From the NCBI RefSeq assembly GCF_902859595.1, contig NZ_CADIJQ010000001.1, positions 434,001-498,000 on the forward strand: a stretch of 64,000 bases of DNA, read 5' to 3'. Each line of letters begins with the position of its first letter. The first letter of the stretch is position 1. Positions 26,066 to 35,257 of this stretch are shown here, one piece after another. The DNA is from Achromobacter kerstersii (lineage in GTDB: Bacteria; Pseudomonadota; Gammaproteobacteria; Burkholderiales; Burkholderiaceae_B). The notes under the pieces are model-generated. The model did no database searches and was not told where the DNA came from. It was given only the letters and a program-made list of their open reading frames with translations. Both the position numbers and the translations under genes were made by a program.

Positions 26066-26632
26066 CTACTTCACCACGTAGTTATTCGCCTCGTTTTCCC
26101 CGGCCCACTTACGCAGCGCTGCAATGAACTCTGGGCACACGTTGCCGTCGACGCTGGCGTTGGTGATGACGCTGTTTTGCATGCGCATCAGCACCGTGCA
26201 TTCGTACACGCGCGAACGGTTCTGGTAGTGGCCGGTGGTGTTCGTCTGGAACACCGGTGTCGCGGCTGTGGTGTTGGTGGCGGGGATCATGCCCACGACC
26301 TGCTGGCTGGAACCCGTCGTTACCCACTCCGTGTAGGGGGCCGTCTGATAGTCAGACCACTCCAATTCCATCGTGTTGCCGACGGCGCGTTTTTTCGACG
26401 GCTCGCCCAACGCGGCAATCGCGTCGTTGATGGAGCGGCCTTCCATGTTCTTGGCCACGTTCACGCTTGGCGAGAATGACAGGCCTGACTTGAAGACATT
26501 GCCCAGCGACGGCAGGGTCGAGCTTCCGCCGGTGGGCATCGGGGCGCAGCCGGCAAGCGTTGCCGCAGCGGCAATCAAGCTGGCCGACAGCAACAGGGGC
26601 CGGCGATTCAAGGTGTGCGATGGCGACTTCAT
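26066..26632 (-). CDS. Predicted outer-membrane lipoprotein
   Basis: 188 residues from the ATG at 26632. The signal sequence ends in a lipobox (TLAGC), and the longer frame to 26773 only adds a non-signal extension. The mature protein includes a conserved-looking EGRSINDAIAALGEPSKKR segment like those in small SmpA/BamE-type lipoproteins, and two cysteines (YECTV, VCPEF) likely to pair. Its role is unknown, and an envelope structural role is a guess. It converges with the pentapeptide-repeat gene. Confidence 0.72.
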   Translation of the reverse strand: MKSPSHTLNRRPLLLSASLIAAAATLAGCAPMPTGGSSTLPSLGNVFKSGLSFSPSVNVAKNMEGRSINDAIAALGEPSKKRAVGNTMELEWSDYQTAPYTEWVTTGSSQQVVGMIPATNTTAATPVFQTNTTGHYQNRSRVYECTVLMRMQNSVITNASVDGNVCPEFIAALRKWAGENEANNYVVK

Positions 26633-26962
26633 GGCTTGCGGTCGATGCTCCGTGGCGGGTCTGGCCTTCGCGTTGGCCTTGCCGCAGGGCAAGACATGGG
26701 CGTGGCGTAACGCGTTTTGTTTCTCTTCGTGACAGGCGCCGTGCGATGCAAGATGTCTCGGCTGAAGGGGCATACCCCGCAGGCTGACGGCGCGCTTAAG
26801 AAAAGTTCGACATTTTTACCGGAAAACGGGGGCAGCATCCCTTTCGCGAGATGTGAAATTTGTTACGTAATATGCCCGCGCGGGCTTTCGCAGGGGGACG
26901 GAACCGGCTGGGCTTCTTGCTAAGATCGGTCCCGCTCTCCACTCCACCTTCTACCGACGACG
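26633..26962. promoter_or_regulatory. Divergent intergenic region
   Basis: 330 bases between two divergent exported-protein genes with no credible gene inside. The right half is AT-richer (about 26796-26872) and includes the 8-bp palindrome TTACGTAA at 26863-26870 and a GC-rich palindrome just after it (CCCGCGCGGGC). Promoters for both genes must lie here, but I cannot place them firmly. Confidence 0.4.
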
Positions 26963-27796
26963 ATGATGCCTGCCCGCTTTCTACCCCTGATCCGCGCCGC
27001 ATTCGCCGCTCTTGCTTTGATGGCTGGCCTGGCGTCTCCCGCCGCGCAAGCCGACGTGATGTACGGCGGCATTGCCACCGATGGCAAGCACGACAAGACT
27101 TACTGGGCTTTGCCCGAGACGTCGCAAAAGGACGCGGAAGCCGCCGCCTTGGCCGAGTGCCGCCGCCAGGGCGGCAAGGACTGCAAGAAGCTGTCCTGGT
27201 TCTCGGACAGTTGCATGGCCTATGCGCGCAACACCAACCACGATCTGTTCCCGGGCAACAGCGTGTCGCCCGAACTGGCCGCCAAGAAGGCCATGCGCCG
27301 CTGCACGGCGGGCAGCCCGGACGGCAAGTGCCGCTTGATGACGATGCCGCAGTGCGCGGGCCCCGGTTATAGCGCCGAAGACATGCAGGCCGCCAAGCGC
27401 GCCCGTCCGGCCGACGTGGAAGCGCTGTCCGCCAAGATGAATGACCGCGCCTATTGGGGCGCGGTGATGGAGAACGCTGACGGCGGCCTGATCTACGCTG
27501 ACGGCTACCCGAAGGAAGACGACGCAGTCGGCGCGCTGAGCAAATGGGAAGACTGCAAGGACTGCCGCAAGGTCCTGACCTATCAGGAAACCTGCGCCGG
27601 GATGGCATGGGTGAAGGGCAGCGAAGGCCGGGGCACGCGCTTTACGGCGCTGAACCCCGACCCGGTGTCAGCACGCGAGGAATCGCGCGCGACGTGCACC
27701 GCCAAGACCGGCGCGCCGTCGTGCGTGGCCATGGTGCGCTGCTCGGGCCGCGCCTACATCGACGGTTACGCGGGCGAAGACGTCAAACCGAAGTAA
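26963..27796 (+). CDS. Exported protein with two DUF4189-like domains
   Basis: 277 residues with a signal peptide ending near AQA|DVMYGG. Two similar cysteine-rich modules follow (about 32-130 and 162-265), each with the order aromatic-start, ALAEC or SKWEDC, a Cys-x-x-Cys, an aromatic-Asn segment such as YARNTNHDLFPG, and a late Ala-rich helix. This fits the DUF4189 family of periplasmic/secreted proteins of unknown function. The many cysteines suggest a disulfide-bonded exported fold. The ATG codon pair at the start is preceded by CGACGACG with no strong ribosome site. Confidence 0.78.
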   Translation: MMPARFLPLIRAAFAALALMAGLASPAAQADVMYGGIATDGKHDKTYWALPETSQKDAEAAALAECRRQGGKDCKKLSWFSDSCMAYARNTNHDLFPGNSVSPELAAKKAMRRCTAGSPDGKCRLMTMPQCAGPGYSAEDMQAAKRARPADVEALSAKMNDRAYWGAVMENADGGLIYADGYPKEDDAVGALSKWEDCKDCRKVLTYQETCAGMAWVKGSEGRGTRFTALNPDPVSAREESRATCTAKTGAPSCVAMVRCSGRAYIDGYAGEDVKPK

Positions 27797-27831
27797 TTCG
27801 GGCAGGCCTTCCCAGGCGGGCGGGCCTATCC

Positions 27832-27916
27832 AATACCCACCCCGCGCACGCCCGGAAGCAATACCCACCCCGCGCACGCCCGGAAGCAATACCCACCCCG
27901 GCGCACGCCCGGAAGC
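27832..27916. repeat. 28-bp tandem repeat (3 copies)
   Basis: Three consecutive copies begin at 27832, 27860 and 27888 (each starting AATACCCACCCC and ending GCCCGGAAGC). The third has one extra G. They fill the gap between the convergent DUF4189-like and Bug-receptor genes, so they fall in both 3' ends. The short spacing and lack of spacers exclude a CRISPR array. Confidence 0.88.
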
Positions 27917-27921
27917 GCGTG

Positions 27922-28920
27922 TCACTTATCCAGCCAGGGCGCGTCTTTCCACAACTGCTGGAATTCCGCTTCGCCTGCCTCCAGCTCCTTCGCGTAAGCG
28001 GTGGGCGGCAGATAGCGCAGCGGGGCGTACATGTCGCGGGCCTTGGCCTGGAATTCCGGGTCGTCTACCGTGCGCTTCACGGCATCCACCAGTTTCTCGC
28101 GCACCGCGTCCGGCAAGCCTTTGGGCGCGGCCAGCCCGCGCAGCGACGCCAATTCAAAGTCGTAACCCTGTTCCTTGAACGTGGGCACGTCCGGCAACGC
28201 CGCCGAACGCGTCTTGCCCATCTGCCCCAAAAAGCGCAGCGGCGTTCCGCCTTTCTGGTACTGCAATGCTTCACCCACATTGATCGCGCCGATGGCGATT
28301 TCACCGCCCGCCAGCGCGCCGCGCACTTCGCCCGCGCCCTTGTACGGGATGTGGCTGAGCTTGGTGTTTGACGTGCGCTCAAAGCGCAACATGGCCAGAT
28401 GGTCGTCGGACCCCGTGCCAGTGGTGCCCACCGTGACCTTGCCCGGATTCTTCTTGGCATAGGCCGACAGGTCGGCCAGCGTCTTCAATTCATTGTCGTT
28501 ACGCACCGTGAACGCGCCCGGATCATCGATCAGGTTGCCCAGCAGGTCGTAGCTTTTCCAAGTGAAGTTGGATTTGCGTTCGATGGGAATGGTCAGCAGG
28601 TTGGGCGTGTTGATGAAGCCGATCGTGTAGCCGTCGGGCTGCGCGCGCGCCAGCTCCGTGAAGCCGATGGCGCCGCCCGCGCCAGGGCGGTTCAGCACCA
28701 CGATGCGGGCGTCGTTGCCCAAGTACTTTTGCAGGAACGGCGCCATCATGCGCGCCACCAGATCGGTGCCGCCACCCGGGCCGTAGGACACGATCAGGTT
28801 GATCGGGTGTTCGGGGTAACCGGCAGCCTGCGCGCCGCTTGCGAACGCGGCAGCGCCAGACAGCAGGGCCACGGACGCGGCCAGCGCGCGCAGCGTGCGG
28901 CGCTTGTTGGGATGTTGCAT
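27922..28920 (-). CDS. Bug-family tripartite tricarboxylate receptor
   Basis: 332 residues from the ATG at 28920, which has GAGGAGAC upstream (the longer frame to 28953 does not). A signal peptide ends near AQA|AGYPEHP. Bug motifs are seen: INLIVSYGPGGGTD, LNRPGAGGAIG and IPYKGAGEVRGALAGGE. It would bind a carboxylate in the periplasm. The next gene upstream is a 2-hydroxyacid dehydrogenase on the same strand (123 bp away), and a lactate-oxidase-like enzyme lies nearby, so the ligand may be a 2-hydroxy acid. No TctA/TctB genes are adjacent. Confidence 0.92.
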   Translation of the reverse strand: MQHPNKRRTLRALAASVALLSGAAAFASGAQAAGYPEHPINLIVSYGPGGGTDLVARMMAPFLQKYLGNDARIVVLNRPGAGGAIGFTELARAQPDGYTIGFINTPNLLTIPIERKSNFTWKSYDLLGNLIDDPGAFTVRNDNELKTLADLSAYAKKNPGKVTVGTTGTGSDDHLAMLRFERTSNTKLSHIPYKGAGEVRGALAGGEIAIGAINVGEALQYQKGGTPLRFLGQMGKTRSAALPDVPTFKEQGYDFELASLRGLAAPKGLPDAVREKLVDAVKRTVDDPEFQAKARDMYAPLRYLPPTAYAKELEAGEAEFQQLWKDAPWLDK

Positions 28921-29043
28921 GTTGTCTCCTCGTGGGGATGTCGGCGGCTTCATGCCGCACTGTGTGTGCCGGTGCGGGCACCGGGGTATTGCTTCAGGTT
29001 CAGGGCTTCAATTCCGTTGCTTCACGTCCCGGCTTCCAGCCCC

Positions 29044-30096
29044 TTACTTCAATTTGGCGATGCGCGCGGCGGCGACAGGCCAGACTTCAGGGTTGACCAA
29101 CTGCGGCGGCCGTTCGCCGCGCAGCATCATCACCAATTGATTGGCGGACGACTGCGCCACGTTGCGGCGGGCTTCGTGCGTGACACCCGCCGTGTGAAAG
29201 GTAGCGATCACATTGGGCAGCGCCAGCAGCGGCGCGTCGCGCGGGGGCGGTTCTTGTTGCCAGACGTCTAACCCGGCGCCACGCAGATGGCCGCCACGCA
29301 GCGCGTCATGCAACGCCGCTTCGTCATGAATGCCGCCACGCGCCGTCGATACGAACACCGCGTCCGGCTTCATCGCCGCAAAGGCCCGCGCGTCAATCAG
29401 GCCACGGGTGGATGCATCCAGCGGGCAGTGCAGCGACACCACATCAGCCTGGGCCAGCAAGTCGGGTAACGGGACCGGTTCGGCGCCACGGCGGCGGATG
29501 GTGTCGGCGTCCAGCAGCGGGTCATGCGCAATGACGCGCATGCCAAAGCCCTGCGCAATGCGGGCCACGCGCGAACCGATCTGGCCGATACCAACCAGGC
29601 CAATCGTGGTGCCGTGGATTTCATGGCCCATCAGGTCTTCACGCGTGAAACCCGTGTCGTGGCGCAGGCGGTTGTGCGATTCGACGACGCGGCGCTGCAC
29701 GGCCAGCAGCAACGCGAACGTGTGCTCGGCCACCGACGCGGCGTTGCCGCCCGCCTGGTTGACGACCGCGATGCCGGCCGCCGTGCAGGCGGCCACATCC
29801 ACCGTGTCATACCCCGCGCCGCCAGACGACACGCAAACCAGATCCGGGCATTGCGCGATCAGCTCGGCGCTGACGAACCAGGGGCGCGGCAGCTCGTCTT
29901 TCGCGGCGGACACGTGGTAGGCGTGGGCCGTCTTCAAGCCAGCCAAGGTGCGGGCATCATCCCCACGCGCCGGCAGCACCGACAAGGCAATATCCGCCTC
30001 TTTGCCGATGATCTGGTCGAACGCCGGGTTCAGCCACAGGTCCAGGCGGCACAGGCGCTTGGGAAAATCGTGTTGGGGGTAACCGGCATCCGGCAT
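29044..30096 (-). CDS. D-isomer-specific 2-hydroxyacid dehydrogenase
   Basis: 350 residues. The Rossmann motif is IGLVGIGQIGSRV. The active-site Arg lies in STARGG, the Glu in QEPPP and the His in FHTAGVTHEA, as in phosphoglycerate/hydroxypyruvate-type dehydrogenases. The N-terminal substrate domain carries SSGGAGYDTVDV. It interconverts a D-2-hydroxy acid and a 2-keto acid. GGAG lies about 12 bases before the ATG. It is grouped with the Bug receptor downstream and the LysR gene upstream on the same strand. Confidence 0.9.
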   Translation of the reverse strand: MPDAGYPQHDFPKRLCRLDLWLNPAFDQIIGKEADIALSVLPARGDDARTLAGLKTAHAYHVSAAKDELPRPWFVSAELIAQCPDLVCVSSGGAGYDTVDVAACTAAGIAVVNQAGGNAASVAEHTFALLLAVQRRVVESHNRLRHDTGFTREDLMGHEIHGTTIGLVGIGQIGSRVARIAQGFGMRVIAHDPLLDADTIRRRGAEPVPLPDLLAQADVVSLHCPLDASTRGLIDARAFAAMKPDAVFVSTARGGIHDEAALHDALRGGHLRGAGLDVWQQEPPPRDAPLLALPNVIATFHTAGVTHEARRNVAQSSANQLVMMLRGERPPQLVNPEVWPVAAARIAKLK

Positions 30097-30216
30097 GTTG
30101 CGTTGTCTCCGTATCTGGGATGGTCTGCTTTTGAGGCGACTCTACCCGTGCCGAAACCGGAGATAAAGCGAATAATTTTCTGAGCTAAGCGCGACTTTTT
30201 AGAAACTATCAGCCGG

Positions 30217-31116
30217 TCACACCATGCCGGAGGGCGCGTCGAAGTCCAGCGTGTCTTGCGCCAGCACGCGCAAGCTTTCCAGCATGGGCCGGGTGTCGTC
30301 GCGCCGCCACTGGAAGGTGTAGGGCAGGGGGCGCAAGGCAGGCAGGCCGGGCAAGGCGTGCAAGTCGCCGCGTTGAATCAGAATTTGCGCCCACGCGGTG
30401 GGCAGGAAACCCAGGCCCAGCCCCTGGCGCAGCATGCCGGCAATGGCGCCCCAGCTGTTGCAGCACTGCATGCGGCCCGGTGAAATGCGTTGCTCGGTCA
30501 GCCAGTCGTCCAGCATGCGGATGACGCCGGAGCTTTGCGGTTGCGTGATCAGCGTCAGGCCGGGCAGGTCGGCGGGTGTCAGCGTGGCGGGGTTGGGTAC
30601 GGCGCGCGGCGAAGCCACCCATTCGAACGCCGCGCTGCCGATCAGGTGCGACGCGATCGACGCGCGCGACGACGGGCCTGCGATAACGGCAAAGTCCAGA
30701 TCGCCTTCCTCTAGCCCGCGCTCCACCAATTCCCCCACGCCCACATAGGGTTCCACCAACAGGTTGGGGTGCGCGCGCTGAATTTCTTCGATCAGCCGTG
30801 GCATCCACGTTATCGACGTCAACTCGCCCGCGCCGAAGCGGCAGCGGCCGGAGTAGGTCAGGTTGTTGCTGGCCTGCTGCATGAACTGGTCGGCGTTGCG
30901 CAACAGGTCTTTCGCGTGCGGCACCAACTGTTCGCCCAATGCCGTCAGCGTGGCGCTGCGCGCGCTGCGGCTGAACAGGTCGGCGCCAATGGACGCTTCC
31001 AATTCGCCGATGCGTTTGGATAGCGACGACACCGAGATATTCAGCCGGCCGGCGGCGATGGCGAAATTCTTGCAGGTTGCGGCCCAGTAAAAGGCTTCGA
31101 GTTGTTTGAGCGTCAT
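30217..31116 (-). CDS. LysR-family transcriptional regulator
   Basis: 299 residues with an N-terminal HTH (TCKNFAIAAGRLNISVSSLSKR, about 15-36) and an effector-binding domain from about residue 90. It is divergent from the FMN-dependent alpha-hydroxyacid oxidase gene and upstream of the hydroxyacid dehydrogenase and Bug genes, so it probably controls this 2-hydroxy-acid cluster. Its inducer is likely one of the acids. The gap to the divergent gene carries a palindrome overlapping a possible -35 element. Confidence 0.92.
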   Translation of the reverse strand: MTLKQLEAFYWAATCKNFAIAAGRLNISVSSLSKRIGELEASIGADLFSRSARSATLTALGEQLVPHAKDLLRNADQFMQQASNNLTYSGRCRFGAGELTSITWMPRLIEEIQRAHPNLLVEPYVGVGELVERGLEEGDLDFAVIAGPSSRASIASHLIGSAAFEWVASPRAVPNPATLTPADLPGLTLITQPQSSGVIRMLDDWLTEQRISPGRMQCCNSWGAIAGMLRQGLGLGFLPTAWAQILIQRGDLHALPGLPALRPLPYTFQWRRDDTRPMLESLRVLAQDTLDFDAPSGMV

Positions 31117-31183
31117 GGCGTTGGGGTTGGCGAGTGCAAAGGGCGAGGGCGAATAAAAGTGTAATAACCAATATCGATAAAGT

Positions 31184-31215
31184 CACTTTATTCAAAGTGG
31201 CTGCCCGCCTATAGT
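31184..31215 (+). promoter_or_regulatory. Palindrome and candidate promoter of hydroxyacid oxidase gene
   Basis: CACTTT (31184-31189) and AAAGTG (31194-31199) form an inverted repeat with a 4-base centre, a reasonable LysR-type site. It overlaps a weak -35 (TTTATT, 31187-31192) placed 17 bases before a -10-like TATAGT (31210-31215). The oxidase start codon is 78 bases further on. Confidence 0.45.
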
Positions 31216-31293
31216 CATCCGCCATTACCCCATACCCCCATGACAACAGCGCGGCGGCCCCCAGTGCGGGCCGACCGCGGCGAGGAGCCCCGG

Positions 31294-32478
31294 ATGTTTG
31301 ACCCCCTGCGCCACCTGCTCAGCCTGCACGATTTCGAGGCGGCCGCGAAGAAGCGCTTGCCTAAACCCATCTATGCCTATGTGTCGGGCGCGGTGGAAGA
31401 CGGGCAGTCGGAACGCGGCAACCGGCAGGCGTTTGCCGAGTACGGCTTTCGGCCCAAGGTGCTGGTTGATGTGTCCCGCCGCAGCACACGCGCAACCGTG
31501 TTGGGCCGCGACTACGCCGCGCCGGTTGGCGTGGCGCCCATGGGCATTTCGGCGTTGTCCAGCTACCGCGGCGACATCGTGCTGGCGCGCGCGGCGGCCG
31601 AGGCGAACGTGCCGTGCATCATGAGCGGGTCGTCGCTGATCCGGCTGGAAACGGTGATGCAGGAGGCGCCCGGCACCTGGTTCCAGGCGTATCTGCCGGG
31701 GGACGATGCGCAGATCGCCGCCTTGATTGACCGCGTGGCGGCGGCTGGCGTGACCACGCTGGTGCTGACGGTGGACACGCCCGTTGCCGCCAATCGCGAG
31801 AACAATGTGCGCGCGGGCTTTTCCACCCCGCTGCGGCCCAGCGCCGGCCTGGCATGGCAAGGGATCACACATCCGCGCTGGTTGTTCGGCACCTTTCTGC
31901 GCACGTTGTGGCGTCATGGCATGCCGCACTTCGAGAACAACTACGCCACGCGCGGCGCGCCGATCCTGTCGGCCAACGTGCTGCGGGATTTTTCAGATCG
32001 GGGCCATTTGAATTGGCAGCACGTGGCGGCCATTCGCCGCCGCTGGAAAGGGCAGATGGTGATCAAGGGCATCCTGCATCCCGACGATGCGCGCACGGCG
32101 CGCGCGCAAGGCATGGATGGCGTGATCGTGTCCAACCACGGCGGCCGGCAACTGGATGGCAGCGTGTCGCCGTTGCAGGCGCTGCCTGCCGTGGTAGACG
32201 CGGCCGGCGGCATGGACGTGATGCTGGACAGCGGCGTGCGGCGCGGCACGGACGTGCTGAAAGCCCTGGCCTTGGGCGCGCGCTGCGTCTTCGTGGGCCG
32301 GCCGTTCAACTACGCGGCAACGGTGGCGGGGCAACGCGGCGTGGCGCATGCCATCAGCCTGATCGTCGAAGAGGTGCGCCGCAATATGGGCTTGCTGGGC
32401 GTGGTGGACTTGAACGGCGTCAACGGGGACTGCGTGCAACGGGTGGGTGACAGGCGAGAGGATGGCGTGGAAGTCTAA
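31294..32478 (+). CDS. FMN-dependent alpha-hydroxy-acid dehydrogenase/oxidase (LldD-like)
   Basis: 394 residues from the ATG at 31294, preceded by GAGGAG at 7 bases. An in-frame ATG at 31240 lacks a ribosome site. The fold is the TIM barrel of L-lactate dehydrogenase, glycolate oxidase and mandelate dehydrogenase. Seen are the FMN-binding PMGISALSSYRGD, LTVDTPV, the catalytic His and Arg in SNHGGRQLDG, and DSGVRRGTDVLKALALGA. It oxidises an L-2-hydroxy acid to a 2-keto acid. It is divergent from its probable LysR regulator and opposite the D-hydroxyacid dehydrogenase and Bug receptor. Confidence 0.92.
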   Translation: MFDPLRHLLSLHDFEAAAKKRLPKPIYAYVSGAVEDGQSERGNRQAFAEYGFRPKVLVDVSRRSTRATVLGRDYAAPVGVAPMGISALSSYRGDIVLARAAAEANVPCIMSGSSLIRLETVMQEAPGTWFQAYLPGDDAQIAALIDRVAAAGVTTLVLTVDTPVAANRENNVRAGFSTPLRPSAGLAWQGITHPRWLFGTFLRTLWRHGMPHFENNYATRGAPILSANVLRDFSDRGHLNWQHVAAIRRRWKGQMVIKGILHPDDARTARAQGMDGVIVSNHGGRQLDGSVSPLQALPAVVDAAGGMDVMLDSGVRRGTDVLKALALGARCVFVGRPFNYAATVAGQRGVAHAISLIVEEVRRNMGLLGVVDLNGVNGDCVQRVGDRREDGVEV

Positions 32479-32561
32479 GACGTGCCGACTAGGACTCGCC
32501 CACTAAGACTGTCATAGAATGCGGGCACCTTACGCACGGGACGCCGTCCGCTGAAATCACC

Positions 32562-33452
32562 TTGCCTCATTCTTCGAACGCCCCTCGTTTTTCCCTCCGC
32601 CTGATCTGGCGATGCGCCGCGCTGGCGTTGGCGCTGTGGATGCCCGCAGTGGCGCATGCGCAGCCGGCCGAACCGGCCAAGGATTACCTGAAGGTCACCG
32701 AACCCATCGGCGGCGACTTCGCGCTGTGGGGTTATCCGGCGTCGCAGCTGCGCCAGATCCTCTTCCGCGAAAAACTTTATCGGCCCCTGAATGCGTACGA
32801 GTTTGTTCAGGTGAAGGCGCTTGGCCCCAAGCAAGACGGGCAGCCGATCTTGATGGCGGTGTCCAACGATTTCATGGGCGTCGGCACCATCCTGATCGCC
32901 GTGCAAAACGGCACGCCGCTTGCCCGCGTGTTGAGTCCGACGGTGGATATCCGAGACCCGGACATGGGGCTGGCGCAGCCGGGCCGCCAGGACTTGCTGC
33001 TGTTCACCGCCGGGTCGCGGGCGCTGGTCACATCGACCGGGCAGGTGTTGTGGTTCGAACATGCGCGGCCGAAAGAATATGTGCATGGCACCCCTTTGCT
33101 GGTGTCCGTGTCACCCGACAACCGAACCGGCGCGCTGCTGCTGGACAACGAGATCCGGCTTAGCCGGGCGGGCGCAGGCCCGTACGCGACGGTGCCGTTT
33201 ACGAAGCCAATGCAGAGCGACGCTTTCAAATCCTTGTGGGACGAGAGTTCGCAGGCCGCCAAGAAGGCGCTGGACGCCGGCCAACGCATTGACCAGCGCC
33301 GCCTGTATGCCAATCTGACAGCGGCCTGGATCAACCGGAATTTCAGTTGGCAAGAAGGCAAAGACGGATGGCGGCTGCAAGGGCGGGGCTTGACGTCTAC
33401 GCCGCTGGCGGTATCCGCAGCTTCCTCTACGCCATCCCGCCAGGAGCCATGA
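32562..33452 (+). CDS. Exported hypothetical protein
   Basis: 296 residues. The signal peptide ends near AHA|QPAEP. The mature part alternates beta-strand-like segments (DFALWGYPASQLRQILF, EFVQVKALG) and ends in a charged helix (QAAKKALDAGQRIDQRR). No family is recognised. The start is a TTG at 32562 without a clear ribosome site, but no in-frame ATG precedes the hydrophobic core. The next gene (a lipoprotein) starts 2 bases after its stop, so the two are translationally linked and may act together in the envelope. Confidence 0.7.
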   Translation: MPHSSNAPRFSLRLIWRCAALALALWMPAVAHAQPAEPAKDYLKVTEPIGGDFALWGYPASQLRQILFREKLYRPLNAYEFVQVKALGPKQDGQPILMAVSNDFMGVGTILIAVQNGTPLARVLSPTVDIRDPDMGLAQPGRQDLLLFTAGSRALVTSTGQVLWFEHARPKEYVHGTPLLVSVSPDNRTGALLLDNEIRLSRAGAGPYATVPFTKPMQSDAFKSLWDESSQAAKKALDAGQRIDQRRLYANLTAAWINRNFSWQEGKDGWRLQGRGLTSTPLAVSAASSTPSRQEP

Positions 33453-33453
33453 C

Positions 33454-34164
33454 GTGATGCCGACTTCTACACTCCTTTTCGCCCAGCGCGCCACCGTGTT
33501 TGCCGGCATATTGCTGCTGGCCGGATGCGCCGGCAGCGCCGATGTCTATGAACGGCACGTCCGCACCGAAGACGCGAACCCCGCCGATGTGGTGCTGACG
33601 CTGGATGTCGCCTTTGCGCAGGCGCCTGACTACGACCCCAAGACGAATGTGTACGGCGGCCCGGCCAAGCCGGGTTCGTCCCGGCAGGCCACGCCTGAGC
33701 GCGTGGAGTATTCCGGCTACCCCAGCATTGATGTGCCGTTTTATCAAAAAGGAATCGGGTTCGACCTGGGCGTGGTGGGCGATCCGCGGGCATTGCTCGC
33801 CTTGCCGTACCCATCGCCCGCCGCGCGAACCACGTCGGCGCATTTGCAGATCTTTGGGGTACGCCAGGACGCCACGCATTACCGCTTCGTCGTGCTGCCC
33901 AGACAGGGCTGGAACAGCTACCAGAGTTTCCAGGTGTCGTTCGCCGTCAACGGCCGCCGCGAGGGCATGACGTTTGCCTACAGCGACAAGCTGGTCTGCG
34001 ACAGCGCCTTCGACGTCACTACGCCGACCTACGGGTTTGGCATGTCGGTCGCGGCAAGCTTTCCGGGCGGCAAGCCAGGGTGCCTGAAGGCGTGCGACGC
34101 ACGGCCGGGGTACCCGGGATACTGCGCGTTCGGTGCGGATGTGGCGTCGGTGCTGGCGAAATAG
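33454..34164 (+). CDS. Predicted lipoprotein
   Basis: 236 residues (GTG at 33454 with CAGGAG 7 bases upstream; an ATG follows at 33457). The signal sequence ends in the lipobox LLAGC. The mature domain is beta-rich with several aromatic residues and a C-terminal cysteine pair region (KPGCLKACDARPGYPGYC) that may form disulfides. No family is recognised. It follows the exported-protein gene with almost no gap and is probably in its operon. Confidence 0.72.
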   Translation: MMPTSTLLFAQRATVFAGILLLAGCAGSADVYERHVRTEDANPADVVLTLDVAFAQAPDYDPKTNVYGGPAKPGSSRQATPERVEYSGYPSIDVPFYQKGIGFDLGVVGDPRALLALPYPSPAARTTSAHLQIFGVRQDATHYRFVVLPRQGWNSYQSFQVSFAVNGRREGMTFAYSDKLVCDSAFDVTTPTYGFGMSVAASFPGGKPGCLKACDARPGYPGYCAFGADVASVLAK

Positions 34165-34173
34165 CGCGGCATC

Positions 34174-34239
34174 GACGCCGTATTGGCGCCGCATTGACGC
34201 CGAATCGACGCCGAATTGACGTCGTCTTGGCGTCGCACT
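34174..34239. repeat. 11-bp tandem repeat (6 copies)
   Basis: Six consecutive 11-mers start at 34174, 34185, 34196, 34207, 34218 and 34229 (consensus GACGCCGAATT). They lie between the stop codon of the lipoprotein gene and the stop codon of the convergent LysR gene, which begins at the last base of the array. Confidence 0.85.
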
Positions 34240-35165
34240 CAGCGCGCCATGTCTTTCACGGCCTGCTCGATCAGCCCCTGTAGCCACGTCTGCGCCGCAT
34301 CGCCCGATGTTCGGCGGCTGCTGATCATGTCGACGGCGAATGGCCCCGGGTCCACCTCCGCCGGCAAGGCGCGCAGGCTCAATTCAGGCCCCGCCAAGCG
34401 CAGCGCCGCACGGCGCGCCAGCGTGGCGATCAGGTCCGTGCCCGCCACGGCATGGGGCAGGGCGACGATGTGCGCAAACGTGCAGGCCACGCGGCGCTTG
34501 CGCCCCAGACGCGCCAAGCTGACATCAACCACCCCGCGCGCCGAGCCGTCGTCGCTAGGCACGAACAAGGCGTGCGGCAGCGCCACATAGCGGTCCAGCG
34601 TTAGCTTGCGTCCACGCAAACCCGGGTGCTGCTTGTCAGCGATACAAACAAAGGTCTCGTCGTACAAAGGCGTCACGCGCATGCGTTTGGGGGGCGTCAG
34701 ATGCCCGCCGATGGCGACGTCAACCATGCCGTTGTCCAACTGTTCGTAAAGGGTGGCGCGGTCCAGGCGGGCGACGCGCAGGTCGGCGCCGGGCGCTTCG
34801 CGGCGCAGCCGGGCCACGATGTGCGGCACCAGCACAATGTCGGCGTAGTCGCTGGCGGCCAGCGTAAAGCGCCGCCCCTGCGCCGCGCCCGGGTCGAATA
34901 CCGTGCCTTGCGCCAAGGCGCCTCGAATCTGGTCCAGTGCGCTGCTGATGGCGGGCATCAACGCGACGGCGTGTTCGGTGGGCTGCATGCCATCGGAGGT
35001 GCGCACGAACAATTCATCATTGAACACGCGCCGCAAACGGTTCAGCGCGCTGCTCACGGAAGGTTGGGCGCGATGAATGCGTTGGCCGGCCAGCGTCACA
35101 TTGCGCGTTTCGAACAGCGCTTCGAAGGCGACCAGCAGGTTCAGGTCTACGGCAGATAGATTCAT
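34239..35165 (-). CDS. LysR-family transcriptional regulator (NodD/SyrM-like)
   Basis: 308 residues from the ATG at 35165 (MNLSAVDLNLLVAFEALF). The HTH lies at about 18-45 (RNVTLAGQRIHRAQPSVSSAL) and its wing carries the NDELFVRTSDGMQPT motif of the NodD/NahR/SyrM branch. The effector domain follows. It is divergent from the pyroglutamyl-peptidase gene (92 bp between starts), which is its most likely target. Longer starts up to 35201 are possible. Confidence 0.9.
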   Translation of the reverse strand: MNLSAVDLNLLVAFEALFETRNVTLAGQRIHRAQPSVSSALNRLRRVFNDELFVRTSDGMQPTEHAVALMPAISSALDQIRGALAQGTVFDPGAAQGRRFTLAASDYADIVLVPHIVARLRREAPGADLRVARLDRATLYEQLDNGMVDVAIGGHLTPPKRMRVTPLYDETFVCIADKQHPGLRGRKLTLDRYVALPHALFVPSDDGSARGVVDVSLARLGRKRRVACTFAHIVALPHAVAGTDLIATLARRAALRLAGPELSLRALPAEVDPGPFAVDMISSRRTSGDAAQTWLQGLIEQAVKDMAR

Positions 35166-35257
35166 ATGGACAATAGTACGAATAGTCATTATCGATTTCA
35201 AGAATCATGCTTGCCGCTTCTACCATGACCCGCATGGATACCAACAAGGAAGTGGCC

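Noticed and set aside
27832..27916. CRISPR array
   Set aside because: The 28-bp units abut each other without spacers.
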